Source: Torreya grandis
Lineage: Eukaryota > Streptophyta > Pinopsida > Cupressales > Taxaceae
Length of the DNA stretch: 64,000 nucleotides
Reading direction: 5' to 3'
NCBI GenBank assembly: GCA_037957365.1
Contig: JARHVA010005493.1
Coordinates: forward strand, 620,501-684,500
The position numbers and the translations under genes were made by a program. Every line of letters starts with the position of its first letter. Within the stretch, counting starts at the first letter, position 1. Positions 23,640 to 36,676 of the stretch are shown here, piece after piece. Under the pieces are notes generated by a model, which saw only the letters and a program-made list of their open reading frames with translations, did no database searches and was not told where the DNA came from.

Positions 23640-24905
23640 GAAAGATTAGATGGTAGTCTCATCAAACATCACTGATCGTGTCCGTGATAGAGGAATCATC
23701 TATGTCATCATCTATCATTATGAAAGGGCCAATATAGGATTTGATAATGCTCTTTGGGGACTGTCTAGGGTTGAGGGGGCTAGGTTGGGTAATCCTAGGA
23801 GGAAGCAAAACACTGCCCATAGAATCACTTCTAACATCTAAGGCCAAAGAAGCTCTTGTGGCAGCAAAGAAACTCGTTGTGTGTGCTTGCCTATGCACCC
23901 AGGGGGCAGTCATGAACAAACATATCCACAACATTGAGGAGTAGATCCATGACACTAGCCAGGAGTGGATCATTGTCACCAAGAGCTAGTGTGTTGGGGT
24001 ATCTTAGGAGTAGTGTTGTTAGAGATGAGTGTCTCCTCATTGACCTACCCCTCAGTGTGTGAAACAACAATATCCTAAGGGTGCGTATTGCCACCAACCT
24101 TTGTGAGTGGCTGAAAAAATGAAGTGACTAGTGTGGGGGCTTTGGGGGCTCCTTGTAGGACCTTGTGTTGTAAGGTGACAACCTTTTGAAGAAAAAGGGC
24201 CATGCATAATTGATCTAGGACCGAAAGAAAGTGGATAAAGAGTTCCCAAGTCTATGTAATGACAATGGTATCTACCCTAGATCTCATAATAATAGGGCAT
24301 ATGAAAATGAAGTGCTCCTCAATCTCCACCTCCTTGAGGGGGCAAAGACGACAAGTCTTGTCTCTACGTGGAACATGACGATCAAGCTCAACCCACAATT
24401 GGTGTGAGCATACCTCAACTGGGCGAGGGGAAATCTCAAGGTGTGAGACCAATGACATTGAAGATAGTTAGGGCGATGAATGACACCATCCACCGCCTAT
24501 AAGAAATGCTCAACATAGAAGGCAAGCTTGGGGTTGAGCCGCTAAGGAGGAAAGGTCCAAGTGCCCCAAATATACTACCTATAGATACAAGCCTAATGAT
24601 GACCTCCTTTAAGGGAAGACAATGAGGGGCTTCCAAAGAGTCCCTAAAAGGAGGCAACCTATCAATAAAGATGTTGATAGATTGGAGGAGCAAACCGGTC
24701 TCAGAATACTAACGAGGTCGATGTCTATTGGGCCTAAAGATGCAATCCATTTTGAAGAACATGGGGCTAAGTATGGATAACTAACACGACTTGATGCTGA
24801 ATCCCCTAAGGTTCTAAGTTTGTGAATGTAGAAAGTAACCCTTATGATAGTCTCAAGGTGTAGAGGGTTGCGTTGAACATTTACTTTGTTGTGGGATTGC
24901 AATTT
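23640..24905 (-). mobile_element. Decayed non-LTR retrotransposon 3' part (C-terminal CCHC region)
   Basis: On the minus strand around 24450-24270 the translation contains SHQLWVELDRHVPRRDKTC followed by RLCPLKEVEIEEHFIFICP. This matches the pattern (H.L.VE.GR..PR..R.C..C....VEDE.HF...CP) found at the C-terminal end of many LINE reverse transcriptases, with a C-X2-C-X11-H-X4-C finger. Several other minus-strand open pieces on both sides (24902-24609, 24693-24436, 23982-23662) appear to be parts of the same broken reading frame. Composition is GC-richer than the flanks. No YxDD motif is visible, so the RT core is missing or unrecognisable. Confidence 0.45.
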
Positions 24906-25750
24906 TCAAAAAGGTGGCGTTATTGACAAAAAGCTTGGGCAAAAGAATCTATTCCTAAAAGAAGAAATACATAAAGAAACTATTTTAATATCTGCAAGTG
25001 CAACAAATTACAATAGCTAATTAGGGGTGTTGAAAAACTTTGTCAACTAAAACAATGTATTGGTTGAGCTATCTTGGTACTGAAGAAATTAATCATCGAA
25101 GTGAAAATGAAAATAACCAATGTTTTCGCCACTGGTGGAGTGAGTTCAATAGTAGTTTCCCAAATAGTATAATATTTACATGGATTTGTATCTATAATGG
25201 GGATAATGGAGGTGTCAGCGTCTATAATCAATATAACATTCTTCTATGCTAGCATAAGTATGTTGTCAGGGGAATCAAATCTTAAGTAGCATTTGTATAT
25301 GTTCTTACTAAACATTAAAATCTTTTTTTTTAAATACTTGAAGCTATTGGTAGGAAGTATTGATGCTTTTCTAAATCTAGGATTATTAAAAAATGTAACA
25401 ACTTATCTGTGGAAGCACATATTTTCCAAAGAGTATGCCAAACTACAACTAGTATATGATCTTATCGATTCAAATGCCAAGAGTAGACACCCAACATACA
25501 ATGATAAGATCTATTGAAGGGGATCAATAACAATTTATTTATGGAGGTGTGCTATAGAAATCTAAAAGATACTAAACTTGAGGTAGCAATGGAAGTTATA
25601 GTGGAAGTAAAGACTCTAAGAAGGTGCATGCTATCACTGAAGATGGAGACAAAGCATTTTCAAAATCACAAGATCATCTCCACTGATTAAGGAGTCATAA
25701 TGATCACAATATGCTATTCAATTACTCTTCTTTAAAAATGAAAATTTATT

Positions 25751-26906
25751 ACTATTCACCTTTGCTTCATTCACATGCATCTAAAATTGGAAGACCATTA
25801 AGGTTTGTATTGTGGATCACATTGAAAGAGATATATATGTCTAGTGTGTTAGTGCTAGCACACCACACTAGTGCTAGCACACCACACTAGTGATGGCTGT
25901 AAATTCTCGTGTTGTTCTTGTTGGGTGGTGGCATGGTGGGTTAACCACCCGACAAAAACCATCCCCACCTCTATCTCCATTTGGAGCCTTTTCGTCATGC
26001 ATCTTGTTTGGCAGTGCAGAAACTAGAGAGTCAGTTTTTCCTCCTTTCTTAATTATCACCTTCGGATTACAATATTTTCTCGAAAATTCATGCAATCAAT
26101 GTAGATTCCAAATCATTATCATTTCCCCTTAATTTGCCATTATCCTCGCCTTACTTGCCATTTCAAAAGCTTTGTTTGCTGTTGTGTCAAAGCTTTTACG
26201 TTTGTTTGTTTACACACCACAGTGGAGGTAATATGATATTGTGAACATACATGTATATACTTATGTCTCTTGAAGGAATGCATGGCATACTATTTACCAA
26301 TCCATAAAATATAAGAAGAAAGATATTTAATTATATTAACTATTCACCTTTGCTTCATTCACATGCATCTAACATTGGAAGACCATCAACATTTGTATTG
26401 TGGATTGCATTGAAAGAGATTTACATGTCTAGTGTGCTAGTGTTAGCACACTACACTAGTGTTGATTGTAAATACCCGTTTTGTTCTTGTTGGGTGGTGA
26501 CATGGTGGGTTGACCACCCAACAGGGACCATCCCCACATCTATCTCCATTTGTAGCCTATTCGTCATGCATCTTGTTTGGTAGCGCTAGAAATTAGAGTC
26601 AGTTTTTTGTCCTTTCTTAATTATGACCTTCGGATTAATTTTTTTTTCAAAAATTCATGCAATCAATGTAGATTCCAAATCGTTAACATGTCCTTTTAAT
26701 TTTCCATCATCCCCCACCTTGATTGCCATTTCAAAAGCTTTCTTTGCTACTGTGTCAAAGCTTTTACATTTGTTCATTTACACACCACAATGGAGGTAAT
26801 ATGCTATTGTGAACATACATGTATATTCTTATGTCTCTTGAAGGAATGCATGGCATACTATTTATCAATCCATAAAATGTAAGAAGAAATATATTTAATT
26901 ATGTTA
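25751..26906 (+). repeat. Internal tandem duplication of about 590 bp in copy A
   Basis: Two units (25751-26337 and 26338-26906) both start ACTATTCACCTTTGCTTC and share CATTGAAAGAGAT, GGGTGGTG.CATGGTGGGTT, CATGCATCTTGTTTGG and CTCTTGAAGGAATGCATGGC. A third copy of the unit lies at 29039-29720 in copy B, where it carries an extra insertion around 29455-29550. Confidence 0.85.
25841..25890. repeat. Palindromic cluster with a 19-bp tandem repeat
   Basis: CTAGTGTG at 25841 pairs with CACACTAG downstream, with the perfect palindrome GTGCTAGCAC in the middle. The 19-bp unit GTGCTAGCACACCACACTA occurs twice in succession (25852-25870 and 25871-25889). The equivalent site in the next unit (about 26429-26465) keeps a single stem-loop, and the one in copy B (about 29127-29160) is more degraded. 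Confidence 0.75.
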
Positions 26907-27353
26907 GAAGTGTTGTTTTGCTAATGCATAACATACTATAGTAACCTATAACTTGCATTCTGATGTTTAGGTTTTTTTTTGCCGACACCCACAAATATGC
27001 ATTATTTTGTTCATGGATTTTCTAGGTTGTCTCTTCTATTTTTGGAAACATAAAATGTGGGTTTGAAGTAACACAAATTCTATATATAACAATACATATG
27101 GTTTTGTAAATTACTTAAAATCATCCATTGTACAAAAGGTATGCAATGTTTGCTATTAAAAAATCTCGGGTTTAAACAAAATTTAGTGCCTTTGCAATTT
27201 GTAGTTTAATATCCAACCTTCACACAAGTGTTCTATACATTAATCAGTTCCTCTTTGGGACATTAAGAGCAATGCTTTCAAAGTTTCAAGGTTGATAAAA
27301 ATTAAACATTCCATATCAATCCTCTCTTAAACATTCCATATTAGTTCTCATTT

Positions 27354-27605
27354 TGAGTTTCAATTTTTTATTAGGGTGAATAAAATTCTTAAAATTACAT
27401 AGCAGCGAGGCTTTCTCTTTTGGGATATGCATATGAAGCATATTATATGACATTTCTTTGTTTTGTAGGTCGAGAACTTTGAGTTTCAATTTTTTATTAG
27501 GGTGAATAAAATTCTTAAAATTACATAGCAGCGAGGCTTTCTCTTTTGGGATATGCATATGAAGCATATTATATGACATTTCTTTGTTTTGTAGGTTGAC
27601 GACTT
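27354..27605 (+). repeat. Near-identical 126-bp tandem duplication
   Basis: The unit starting TGAGTTTCAATTTTTTATTA occurs at 27354-27479 and again at 27480-27605. By eye the copies differ only in a few bases at the very end (GTCGAGAAC against GTTGACGAC). The period is exactly 126 bp, so the minus-strand open frame through it (27759-27316) repeats a 42-residue block in frame. This is much younger than the surrounding diverged duplications. Confidence 0.95.
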
Positions 27606-28115
27606 TGGCATGGCTTTGACAATTGCCCTTCACATATATTGGTTGGGGATTAATAGTATTGGGTGCTAGGTCAGAAGACAATATTATTTGTGGCAAAGAA
27701 GTCTCCAATGCAATGTTTATTGTAAACATTGTGTAGATAATATTGGTTGTTGGTGTCATGGGGATATGGCGTGCTCTATATAATGTTTGGGTTTATGACA
27801 GGGTTATATTGTGAGGGTAATGTATGATCCAAAACATTGATTTGTATTGGAAAGGAACAAGTTATGTTTTTGTAAGGCTTACTTATACAATCAAATGTTA
27901 ATGAAATTGTTATTTGTGATGTATGATGCATTTATTGTGGTGCCATTGGAGGATGTTTTCAATACCATGCAGTTTTAATGTGCATATGAAGCATGTTATT
28001 TAAACTATACAATGTTATGATGTTTGGTCCAATATAATGAGTTTGTCATGGTTACAAGCATCATACAATGCAAATATCGTTTCATTTCAAATAAACTTGT
28101 AAATAAATAGAACGT

Positions 28116-30760
28116 AGAAAGTAACCCTGAATATAGTCTCAAGGCATAGAAGATTGTGTTGAACATTTACTTTGTTGTGGGACTGCAATTTTCAAAGAGG
28201 TGGCAATATTGGCAAAAAGATTGGGCAGGAGAATCTATACATGAAAGAAGAAATATATGAATATATTATCTTAATATCCGCAAGTGCAACAAATTACAAT
28301 AACTAATTAGGGGTGCTAAAAAACATTGACAACTAAAATAAAGTATTGGTTGAGCTATCTTGGTACTGGAAAAATTAATTATCAAATATGAATTTGAGAA
28401 GTGAAAATGAAAATAAGCCAATGTGTTAACTCTTGGTGCATTGAGTTTCACTAACAGTTTCTCAAAATAGTATAATATTTACATGGATTTGTATCACATA
28501 ATGGGATAGTGGACACATCAATGTCTTCAATGAATATAACATTCTTCTGTGTTGGCACTACCATTTATATATGTTCTTTATAAAATAAATAAATAAATAA
28601 AAAAAATGCTTGGAGCTATTGGTAGTAAATATTGATGTTTCTTAAATCTAGGATTATTAAAAAATGTAAACTTATCTTTGGAGGCACATATTTTTCAAAG
28701 AGTATGACAAACTAGCAACTAGTAGACAATCTTATGGATTCAAATACCAAGAGTAGATAACCAACATAAAATGATAAGAAATATTGAAGGGGATGACTAA
28801 CTTTTTGTTCATGGAGACGTGCTATAAATTTTTGAAAGAAATTGAAATTGACGTAACAATGGAAATTATATTGGGACTAAATATGGTAACAAGGAACATG
28901 CCAAATCTATATTGAGCATTAACAGAAGATGGAGACAACATTTTTCAAATTACATGATCATCTGAACTGATTAAGGGGGAGTGATAGTGATCACAATATG
29001 CTATTAAATCACTCTTCTTTAGAAATTAATTTTTTTTAACTATGCACCTTTGCTTCATTCACATGCGTTTGACATTGGAAGACCATCAACATTTATATTG
29101 TGAATCACATTGAATGAGATTTACATGTCTAGCAATCTAGTATTAACACACTACACTAGCTTTGATTTTAAATTCCCAAGTTGCTCTCATTGGGCGGTGA
29201 CATGGTGGGTTGACCACCCTGTGGGCTCCATCCCCGTTTCGATCTCCATTTAGAGTCCATTCATCATGCATCCCGTTTGGTAGCACTATAAACTAGAGAG
29301 TTGTTTTTCCATCCTTGCTTAGTTATCATCTTCGGATTAAAACATTTTCTTGAAAATTCATACAATCAATGTAGATTCCAAGTCATTATTATTCCCCTAA
29401 ATTCTCCATCATTTCTACCTTGCTTTCCATTTCAAAATCTTTCTTTGCATTTGTGCCATTGACGTTGATATATTAAACTTCACAACTGATAGTAAAATCC
29501 CCTATTACTTGAATTTTAAAAGATTTTTGTGTAATTTCACCATTTTAAAAGCTTTCTTTACAACTGCATCAAAGCTTTTACATTCGTTCGTTGACCCACC
29601 ACGATGGAGGTAATATGATATTGTGAACATATATGTATATACTTGTCTCTTGAAGGAATGCATGACTTACTATTTAACAATCTGTAAAATGTAAGAAGAA
29701 AGATATGTAATTATGTTAATATTTTTTTGGTTGATGCATAACATATTATAACATACTATAACCTTACCTTTTGATGTTTAGGTGTCATTTTGTTGATACC
29801 TAAAAATATGCATTGTTTTGTTCATGGTTTTTTTGTTTGTCTCTTTTGTTTTTAGAAATATAAAATGTTGGTTTGTAGTAATACAAATTTCATATAAAAT
29901 AAGATATATGGTTTTGTAAATGCCCATAAAATCATCTGTTATGCAAAATGTATGTAATGTTTGCCATTTAAAAACCTTGTGTTTATATACAATTTAACAC
30001 CTTTATAGTTTGTAGTTTAATATCCAACCTTCACACAAGTGTTCAATACATTAATTAGTTCCTCTTTAAGGTGTTAAGGGAAATGCTTTCAAAGTTTTAG
30101 GATTTATAACCAATAAATATTCCATATCAATTCTCTTTTAAAAATTCCATATTAATTTTCATTTTAAGTTTTAATATATTTTTTAGGGTGAATAAAATGC
30201 TTAAAATTAGATGGTAATGAGGCATTCTCTTTTGGTATATGTATATGAAGCATATTAAATGACATTGCCATATTTTTTGGGTGGATGAATTTGACAATTG
30301 CCCTTGGATATTAATAATATTGGTTGTTGGGTCAGAAGATAATATTGGTTGTGTGACAAAGGAGTCTCCAATGTAATTTCTATTATAAACATTACCTAGA
30401 TAATATTAGTGGTTGGTATCATGGGATATTGTGTGCTTTATGTAATGTTTGGGTTTATGATGAGGTATTTTGTGAGGGGGGTGTATGATCTAACTATTGA
30501 TTGTGGGAAAGGAACAATCTATGTTTTCGTAAGATTTATTTCTACAATCAAATGTTAATGAAACTGTTATTTGTGATGTACAATGTATTTATTGCAGCGT
30601 CATTAAAGGATGTTTTTTCTAGATTAATTCTATGTATTTTTAATATGCATATGAAGTATATTATTTATATTGTGCAATGCTATGATGTTTGATCCAATAT
30701 AATGGTTTGTCATGGTTACAAGCATTATACAACACAAACATCATTTCATTTTAGATAAAT
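28116..30760 (+). repeat. Segmental tandem duplication, copy B
   Basis: It is colinear with copy A (24830-28115) but has only one copy of the 590-bp unit, lacks the 126-bp duplication and is diverged by numerous substitutions and indels. The end is set by the shared GTCATGGTTACAAGCAT near 30710-30730 followed by CATTTCATTT. Confidence 0.8.
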
Positions 30761-30854
30761 ATAATGAATTTCGAGTGGGAACAAGCAAACAAAAACTCCC
30801 ATGATGGAATGGAAACAAGTGTGCACAATCATTTACATATTATATGCATACTCT

Positions 30855-31165
30855 TCTATAAATATTACCGAGATAACATTGGTTGTTGGTATCACATGCA
30901 TATTTTATGTGTTTTGTATGATGTTTGGGTTAATGTTAAGGTATCTTATGAGAGGAATGTATGATCCAAAACATTGAGTTGTGTGAAAAAGTAACAAATA
31001 TTGTTTTTTTAGGTTTACTTGTACAATGTAATTTTAACTAAACTTATGTTTGTGATATGTGATGCATTTCTTGTGGTGTCACTCGAGGATGTATTTTTGT
31101 GGGTTAATGCCATGAAATTTTGGTATGCATTAGAAGCATAATATTTAGATTGTGCAATGTGAATT
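30855..31165 (+). repeat. Partial third copy of the duplicated segment
   Basis: Sequence including GGTTGTTGGTATCA, ATGTTTGGGTTAATG and ATGTATGATCCAAAACATTG matches the late part of copy A (about 27717-28010) and copy B (about 30380-30680). It is the most diverged of the three copies. Confidence 0.65.
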
Positions 31166-33441
31166 TCATCATATTTTTTTCACAACTTTGTTGTTCTTGC
31201 ATGTTGTGTTAACAATCCACACCATGAAATTGAAGGATATTACAAAGACAAATTATGAATCCATCATAGATCTAGATAAACTGATGGTGGGTGACATATT
31301 GATGTGTAATGTCTAGGATTTTGTTACTTTCTCAATCGTAATAGATTGCATTGTTTATAATGTTTTACCTAAATGATCCCACAACAAAAATCTAAATGCA
31401 AATGTAAGAGAACACCATAAAATAAAACATCTATCTTAGGAAATGTGAAAGTCTCAAGAACATATAAAAATGAAAGACTTATAATGAAGATGGAAGTGCC
31501 CATTCTATTCATCTAACTAATATGCAATAATGAAGATTTGATATGTCCTCATTGTGTATTAGAATTATATTTTTGTGCAATATAAGTAATGATTATTAGC
31601 AAATGGTATTTGGTCTATGCAATATGATAACTATCAACTCAATGTTAGACATATTGAGGTTGAAGAGGTCACTTTATCTCATGCATGTAACATATAAATT
31701 GTATCTGAAAGGTGCACACTGTTTAAGAAGGTATGCACATTTAATCCTTGACAACTAACTTATGAACACAAATGAAAAAAATTGAGAAAAAATGAATAAT
31801 GCTAACATGTAGATATAAATAGTTTGAACCTTCCAAAGAATTACAAATTCTTTGTTTATCAAAATAAATATTTTATTTATCCCTTTTAATATAGTAAGAG
31901 ACTTAATTGATCTATATTATATCTTGAGAATCAAATACATAATATTCAATTAATACTAATGTAAAAAACTATTACCCAACAACATCATTGTTTAAAGTGG
32001 CACCAAACACCTATAACATTGTAATTATGTTATAATTGTTGTTTATTTTTCTCCGTGGTTTTCCACCTTCAACATATGAGCTAAAAACATGACGTATTTA
32101 CACATTTCTAATTATCACATCTATTATGTCAATATTGTTTTACAAAACTTTAAATATAATAATTTGGAGTTATAGATCGAAAATCTTTTATGTTCCACTC
32201 ATACTGTCTTTCTACATATATTTGTGTAATTGTGACATTATGAGTTCATTTTTTTTCACTCTAATTTTTGTTCATAAATAGCAGCATAACTTCTATAATC
32301 ATTGAATCTTGAAATATTGTATTGTTTTGCATATTTTTCATGGGATTTTGCACATACTAGATGGTGGAAGCCACATTTTAAATTTTATACCTAATTCAAC
32401 ACAATTGAAAGGATTAAAAAAAAATCTTGACAACAAATTTAGAAAGCATTGATTGGTTTCTGATTTTAAGAGGTGCTTGTCATGTTTTAGTGTTAATATC
32501 TTAAGATCTCCACCCCAATATATGTTGTGTATAGTAAGATAGTCTTAAATGTTTATTTTGGTTATATGCTTTCAAGATCATTAATGCTTGGCATTAAGAT
32601 ATATCCATTTGCCATGTCTCCTAGAAGAATACTACTATCAACGCTTTGATCTTTCTATCTTGGGAAATTATTAAAATTGAAATTATATGTTTTACAAAGA
32701 GACACTGAGATACTTTTGTATTTTAGAAGCTTCTATTATGTAATTCTTTCAACATTTTGCCATGACAAAGAGAACTCTATGAGGGTGAGGTCTCAAACTT
32801 GATATTGATTTCGAGTCATTGAGATAAAATTGTGAGCAAATGATCTAAGATGAAGTCCATATTATGTTTTATTGTGCGCATTAATAAAAATAAACTCGAG
32901 CATAATGTTTAGTTAAACACACCCTCACAATCTAGAGGGCCCTGAAGATTTGAGATATCTATTATAATTGGTAGCGTTTGGTTGAATTTAATTTTTGTTT
33001 TCTATAAGATTATTTCATTTAGGAATGTTTTTCTAGTGATAGAATGACTTGACAATGAAGAGTCATAATATGCCAAGAATAATCTCTAGGAAGAAGGGGA
33101 AAAGATAAGTATTCCATGGACAATATTTTTAGAGAAAATACTATTTTTCATATTAAATAAAAACTTTATAAACTAATGTGAACTTGTAAGAACTTGTTTA
33201 TATTGTAATAGATGATGATCATGAAAAAAAAATGAAGAGAACACATATAAAGTGGAATAAATGAATGTTAACAATAAGACACAATAAACAACATGTAAAA
33301 TTAAAAAATATATATGCACTCCCTTGCTTATATTTTTGTTCAAAATATATATTCACTTCCTTGCTTATATTTTTGTCTTTTCTTCATTTTTATCAAGTTT
33401 CTTTTTTTTCAATCATACTAACTTTCAATCATATAAAGTAT
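31166..33441. other. AT-rich intergenic sequence, nothing recognised
   Basis: No coding motif or large repeat was found. A small duplication of CCTTGCTTATATTTTTGT occurs at about 33322 and 33360. Confidence 0.4.
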
Positions 33442-33800
33442 TATTACCAAATCTTGTAACGATTCAATTGATGCTTCATATCCTTCTATTGTATATTAAT
33501 GTACACTTCCATTCTTTGTAGTTAGTGACATTAAAAAGAATGAATTTAGGGATTACATAGACACCAAACTTCTGATTTCTTAGATATTGTACAAAATTTA
33601 ACATAATAAAACTTTACTATTACAACTATGAAGTTAGGGGGTACATAAACAACAAACTTCTTACCTCTTCTTTGATTTCCTTGTTCTTTAACACATTGCA
33701 TATTCATATCCTATATCATTCAAAATTATATTCCATTTATAACCCTCTTAAATTCATTTCAGTAGGTTGTCCACTAGATCTCCTCATAGGCCCTGAATCA
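33442..33800 (+). repeat. 5' LTR of the outer gypsy element
   Basis: It begins TATTACCAAATCTTG (the TG end seems mutated to TA), matching TGTTACCAACTCTTG in the 3' LTR. It shares AGTTAGTGACATT, AGGGATTACATAGA and ATAACCCTCTTA with that copy and ends ...CCCTGAATCA just before the primer-binding site. Confidence 0.8.
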
Positions 33801-33801
33801 G

Positions 33802-33813
33802 TGGTATCATAAC
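33802..33813 (+). other. Primer-binding site of the outer gypsy element
   Basis: TGGTATCATAAC, one base after the LTR end, resembles TGGTATCAGAGC, the usual complement of the 3' end of initiator Met-tRNA used by plant retrotransposons. It differs at three positions. Confidence 0.65.
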
Positions 33814-33845
33814 ATTCACACTTCATATCATTTTCAAGTGGTATT

Positions 33846-35100
33846 ATGGTGTATTTGAACTTCATCCCTATTTCTATGCCCACTTATACTAGATATAATT
33901 ACAATAAGTTAGGGCTCAAGGTTCGTGACCCTTCATCGTACCTTCCTTCACACTCTCAAATGAGTGATAAATATTTGACACCACACACTTTAGACATGTT
34001 CCAGAAGATGACAGAGGATGCATTGTAAAGACAATGGAAAGACTTGGAAAAATATGATGCAAGTGAATGAGAAAGTATTGTTGATCATTTCTCATTACTT
34101 CTCAAGCAATAGACTCCTTCCAATACATCTCATTTTCATCAGTCGTTTCGTGGTCAAATGCCATATAAGGTACAAGTTAATCTAGACATCCTTATATTTG
34201 AAAGTAAAATATATGAAAATGTACTAGATAATTGAATTAACCTAATATGTTAATATTACATGGTTAATCAATTCTCTGATTAAGAAAATATTAAATTCAC
34301 TCTTTTGAAAGTTTCTTTATCAATAATGAAATGGTGGGAAAACTATTGCACTTCGCATGAAAATCATGAAAATGAAGTTAGTTTAGACACATCTATACAC
34401 ACATGGAATCGTTTCGTAGAAGATCTCAAAGAAACCTAATACCATGTTGGAAATTATGATGACCAGTATATCAAGTTTGGTTAATTTTGCCAAGGCAAAG
34501 AATGATGTGTGCAACAATATAATGATATGTGCAATAATACATAAATACTTTTCATACTTTGGTATCCAAACTTGAGATTCAAGATTCAGATCAAAACCTT
34601 ATTTTGAAGTATAGGTTGGGATTGAGACCACATATCTAGTCAGATTTGGATTTATTATAGACCTCTTTAATCATATAAACCTATAATTTTCCTTGCAAGT
34701 TTTTATGAAAGGCCAAGAATAAGACAAAAGATTCCAAGTTTTATGAAAGGCCAAGAATAAGACAAAATATTCCAAGTCTCATACCTAATAATAGTCTAAA
34801 TATTCCAAGTGAAACTCCAAGCATTGTGCACAAAAGAAGTGATAACAAGTACAAACACTACATCTTTAGAGAAAGGTAAGTAGATCATGAAATCTTAACC
34901 TAATTCCATGGTCGGTACCATAAACATCTCTACTACACTTGTAGAAATAGAGGAAGCATAAAAACATTTCATTATCAAATGTGGATCAATTCTCGACCAA
35001 TGCACTTCATTGAAGACAATAGAAGTCAAGAGAACTTGATTTATCCTATAATAGTTTGCAGATTGAACTTACCACTAATTCCTCACTCACAAACATACTC
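33846..35100 (+). pseudogene. Gag-region remnant of the outer gypsy element
   Basis: From 33846 a 60-codon open frame includes KVRDPSSYLPSHSQMSDKYL, then charged, broken pieces follow to about 35100. Its place between the primer-binding site and the protease supports gag. A 38-bp tandem duplication (34701-34776) lies within it. I found no intact zinc knuckle. Confidence 0.5.
34701..34776 (+). repeat. 38-bp tandem duplication
   Basis: TTTTATGAAAGGCCAAGAAT and the following 18 bases occur twice in direct succession with a single difference (AAAAGATT against AAAATATT). As it is not a multiple of three it would break the gag frame. Confidence 0.9.
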
Positions 35101-35330
35101 TATTGGATGGTTGAATGTAGGATCTGAGTAATGTGTCACTCGATAGTGTCAATTTATGTACAACACCAAGCCTTTTCAAGATACAATCCTTGGTGATGTC
35201 ACTCCATTATAGGTATGTGATGTTTTACTTGGTCAACCATATCTTTACCATCGACATATAGTCTATGAGGAAAATACTAAAAATGTTACATAATAGATGT
35301 TGGTGATAAGAGATGCTATATATGAGAAGT
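35050..35330 (+). pseudogene. Protease-region remnant of the outer gypsy element
   Basis: Translation gives LPLIPHSQTYSIGWLN-like sequence and then DVTPL, a stop, VCDVLLGQPYLYHRHIVYEE. The VCDVLLGQPYL block is characteristic of the C-terminal part of the aspartic protease in plant Ty3/gypsy pol. Stops interrupt it several times. Confidence 0.7.
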
Positions 35331-35659
35331 AGTCCCTAAGATATCACTCATTAATACCAAATAGTGTAAGAAGGTAGTTACATATAGTAAAAAGTTTATG
35401 ATTCTTATGGTGAGATATGAAGGTAAGAACATTCTTACACTGCTGATCCATTCTGTAATTCCTCTAGCAACAATAGTAAAGACCTCAAAATTGAATCGTA
35501 AATTGGAAAAATACAAGGATATCTCCTTGTTACCAAAGGAAGTTCCTACATAATGTGCAATGAATCACACTATTGATTTAATTCTTCAACTACCTCTACC
35601 TAATGTTTATTTATGCAACAAATCATTTTTGGAGAATGAATAAATCAAGTGATCAATCC

Positions 35660-36676
35660 ATAAACTCATGGATAAAGGACATATAAGGCATATCTCATCA
35701 CCTTGCAAAAACCCAATCATGCTTCAGCCAAAGAAAGATGACACATGGAGGATATGTATTGATTACATAGCTCCCTACAAGATCAAAATGAATAACTGCT
35801 ATCTTCTTCCAAGGATTTTGGACTTGTTAGACCAAATCCATGGTGCAAATTACTTCATCAAAATTGATCTTAAGTCTAAGTATCATTAAATTCATGTTGA
35901 ACCTATAGATGTATGGAAGATAGCCTTCAAGGCCAAATAATGTTTATTTTAATGGTTATTCATGCACTTAAATTTGACTAATGTACCAGATACATTCATA
36001 TAGATGATGAATGACATTCTTGGGCCATTTACTACTTCATTTATTATAGTCTACCTTGACGACATTTTAATATTAAAAAAAACATTAGATGTACATTTGT
36101 GTCATATAGATCAAGTGATTGACACTTTATGAAAACATAAGTTGTATGCAAACGTGAGGAAATTTTCATTTTCTATATGAGAGATACAATATTTAGGATA
36201 CATAGTATATGCATAAGGAGTGTACATGGACCTAACCAAGGTTCAAGCCATCCAAGAATGGCCACAACCAAAATAATCTCACAAATATTTGAAGTTTATT
36301 GGGTTTTTAAAATTACTATAGGATATTTGTACTTGGGTTTTCTCATGTGCCTTGGACACTAAACCAAGTTACCAAAGGTGGCGCTAAAACAAGGTTCATT
36401 TGGTAAGCCATGTGATGTAAAACATTTGAGGATTTTAAATGCAGGATTTGTTCTACACCAATAATTGCATCACCTAATATTCAAGAACCATTTTAACTTG
36501 AGACAAATCCCTTTTACTTTTCACTTGGAGTATTCCTCACTAAATATGGTCACTCGGTTGCTTAACATTGTGAAATGTTCACCATACTAGTAAGAATCTA
36601 CCCAACATATGATCATGAGATGAAGGATATTATTCAATCCTATAAGCATTGAAAGCATTATATATTGGGTAAAGGG
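35660..36676 (+). pseudogene. Reverse transcriptase and first part of RNase H, outer gypsy element
   Basis: LMDKGHIRHISSPCKNPIML, KDDTWRICIDY, YLLPRILDLLDQIHGANYF and IKIDLKSKYH are the fingers and palm blocks of a gypsy RT. The catalytic YLDD box is intact at 36052-36063. Thumb-region pieces (LYANVRKF, IQYLGYIV) and the connection (KVQAIQEWPQPK) follow with stops. The RNase H then begins and stops at HYILGK (36656-36673), exactly where the nested element is inserted. Confidence 0.85.

Larger units (their letters stand above)
24830..28115 (+). repeat. Segmental tandem duplication, copy A
   Basis: Starting at AGAAAGTAACCC (24830), this block is repeated in the same orientation from 28116 (copy B). 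Matching landmarks appear in the same order: TGTTGAACATTTACTTTGTT, GTATTGGTTGAGCTATCTTG, CACCTTTGCTTCATTCACAT, ATGGTTTTGTAAAT, CAATATAATG and GTCATGGTTACAAGCAT. Copy A is longer because it has an extra internal duplication (25751-26337/26338-26906) and a 126-bp tandem duplication. It contains no recognised protein, only short open frames. Confidence 0.85.

Noticed and set aside
27316..27759. 147-codon minus-strand open frame as a gene with internal repeats
   Set aside because: The internal repeat is simply the 126-bp DNA duplication. The equivalent region of copy B does not keep the frame.
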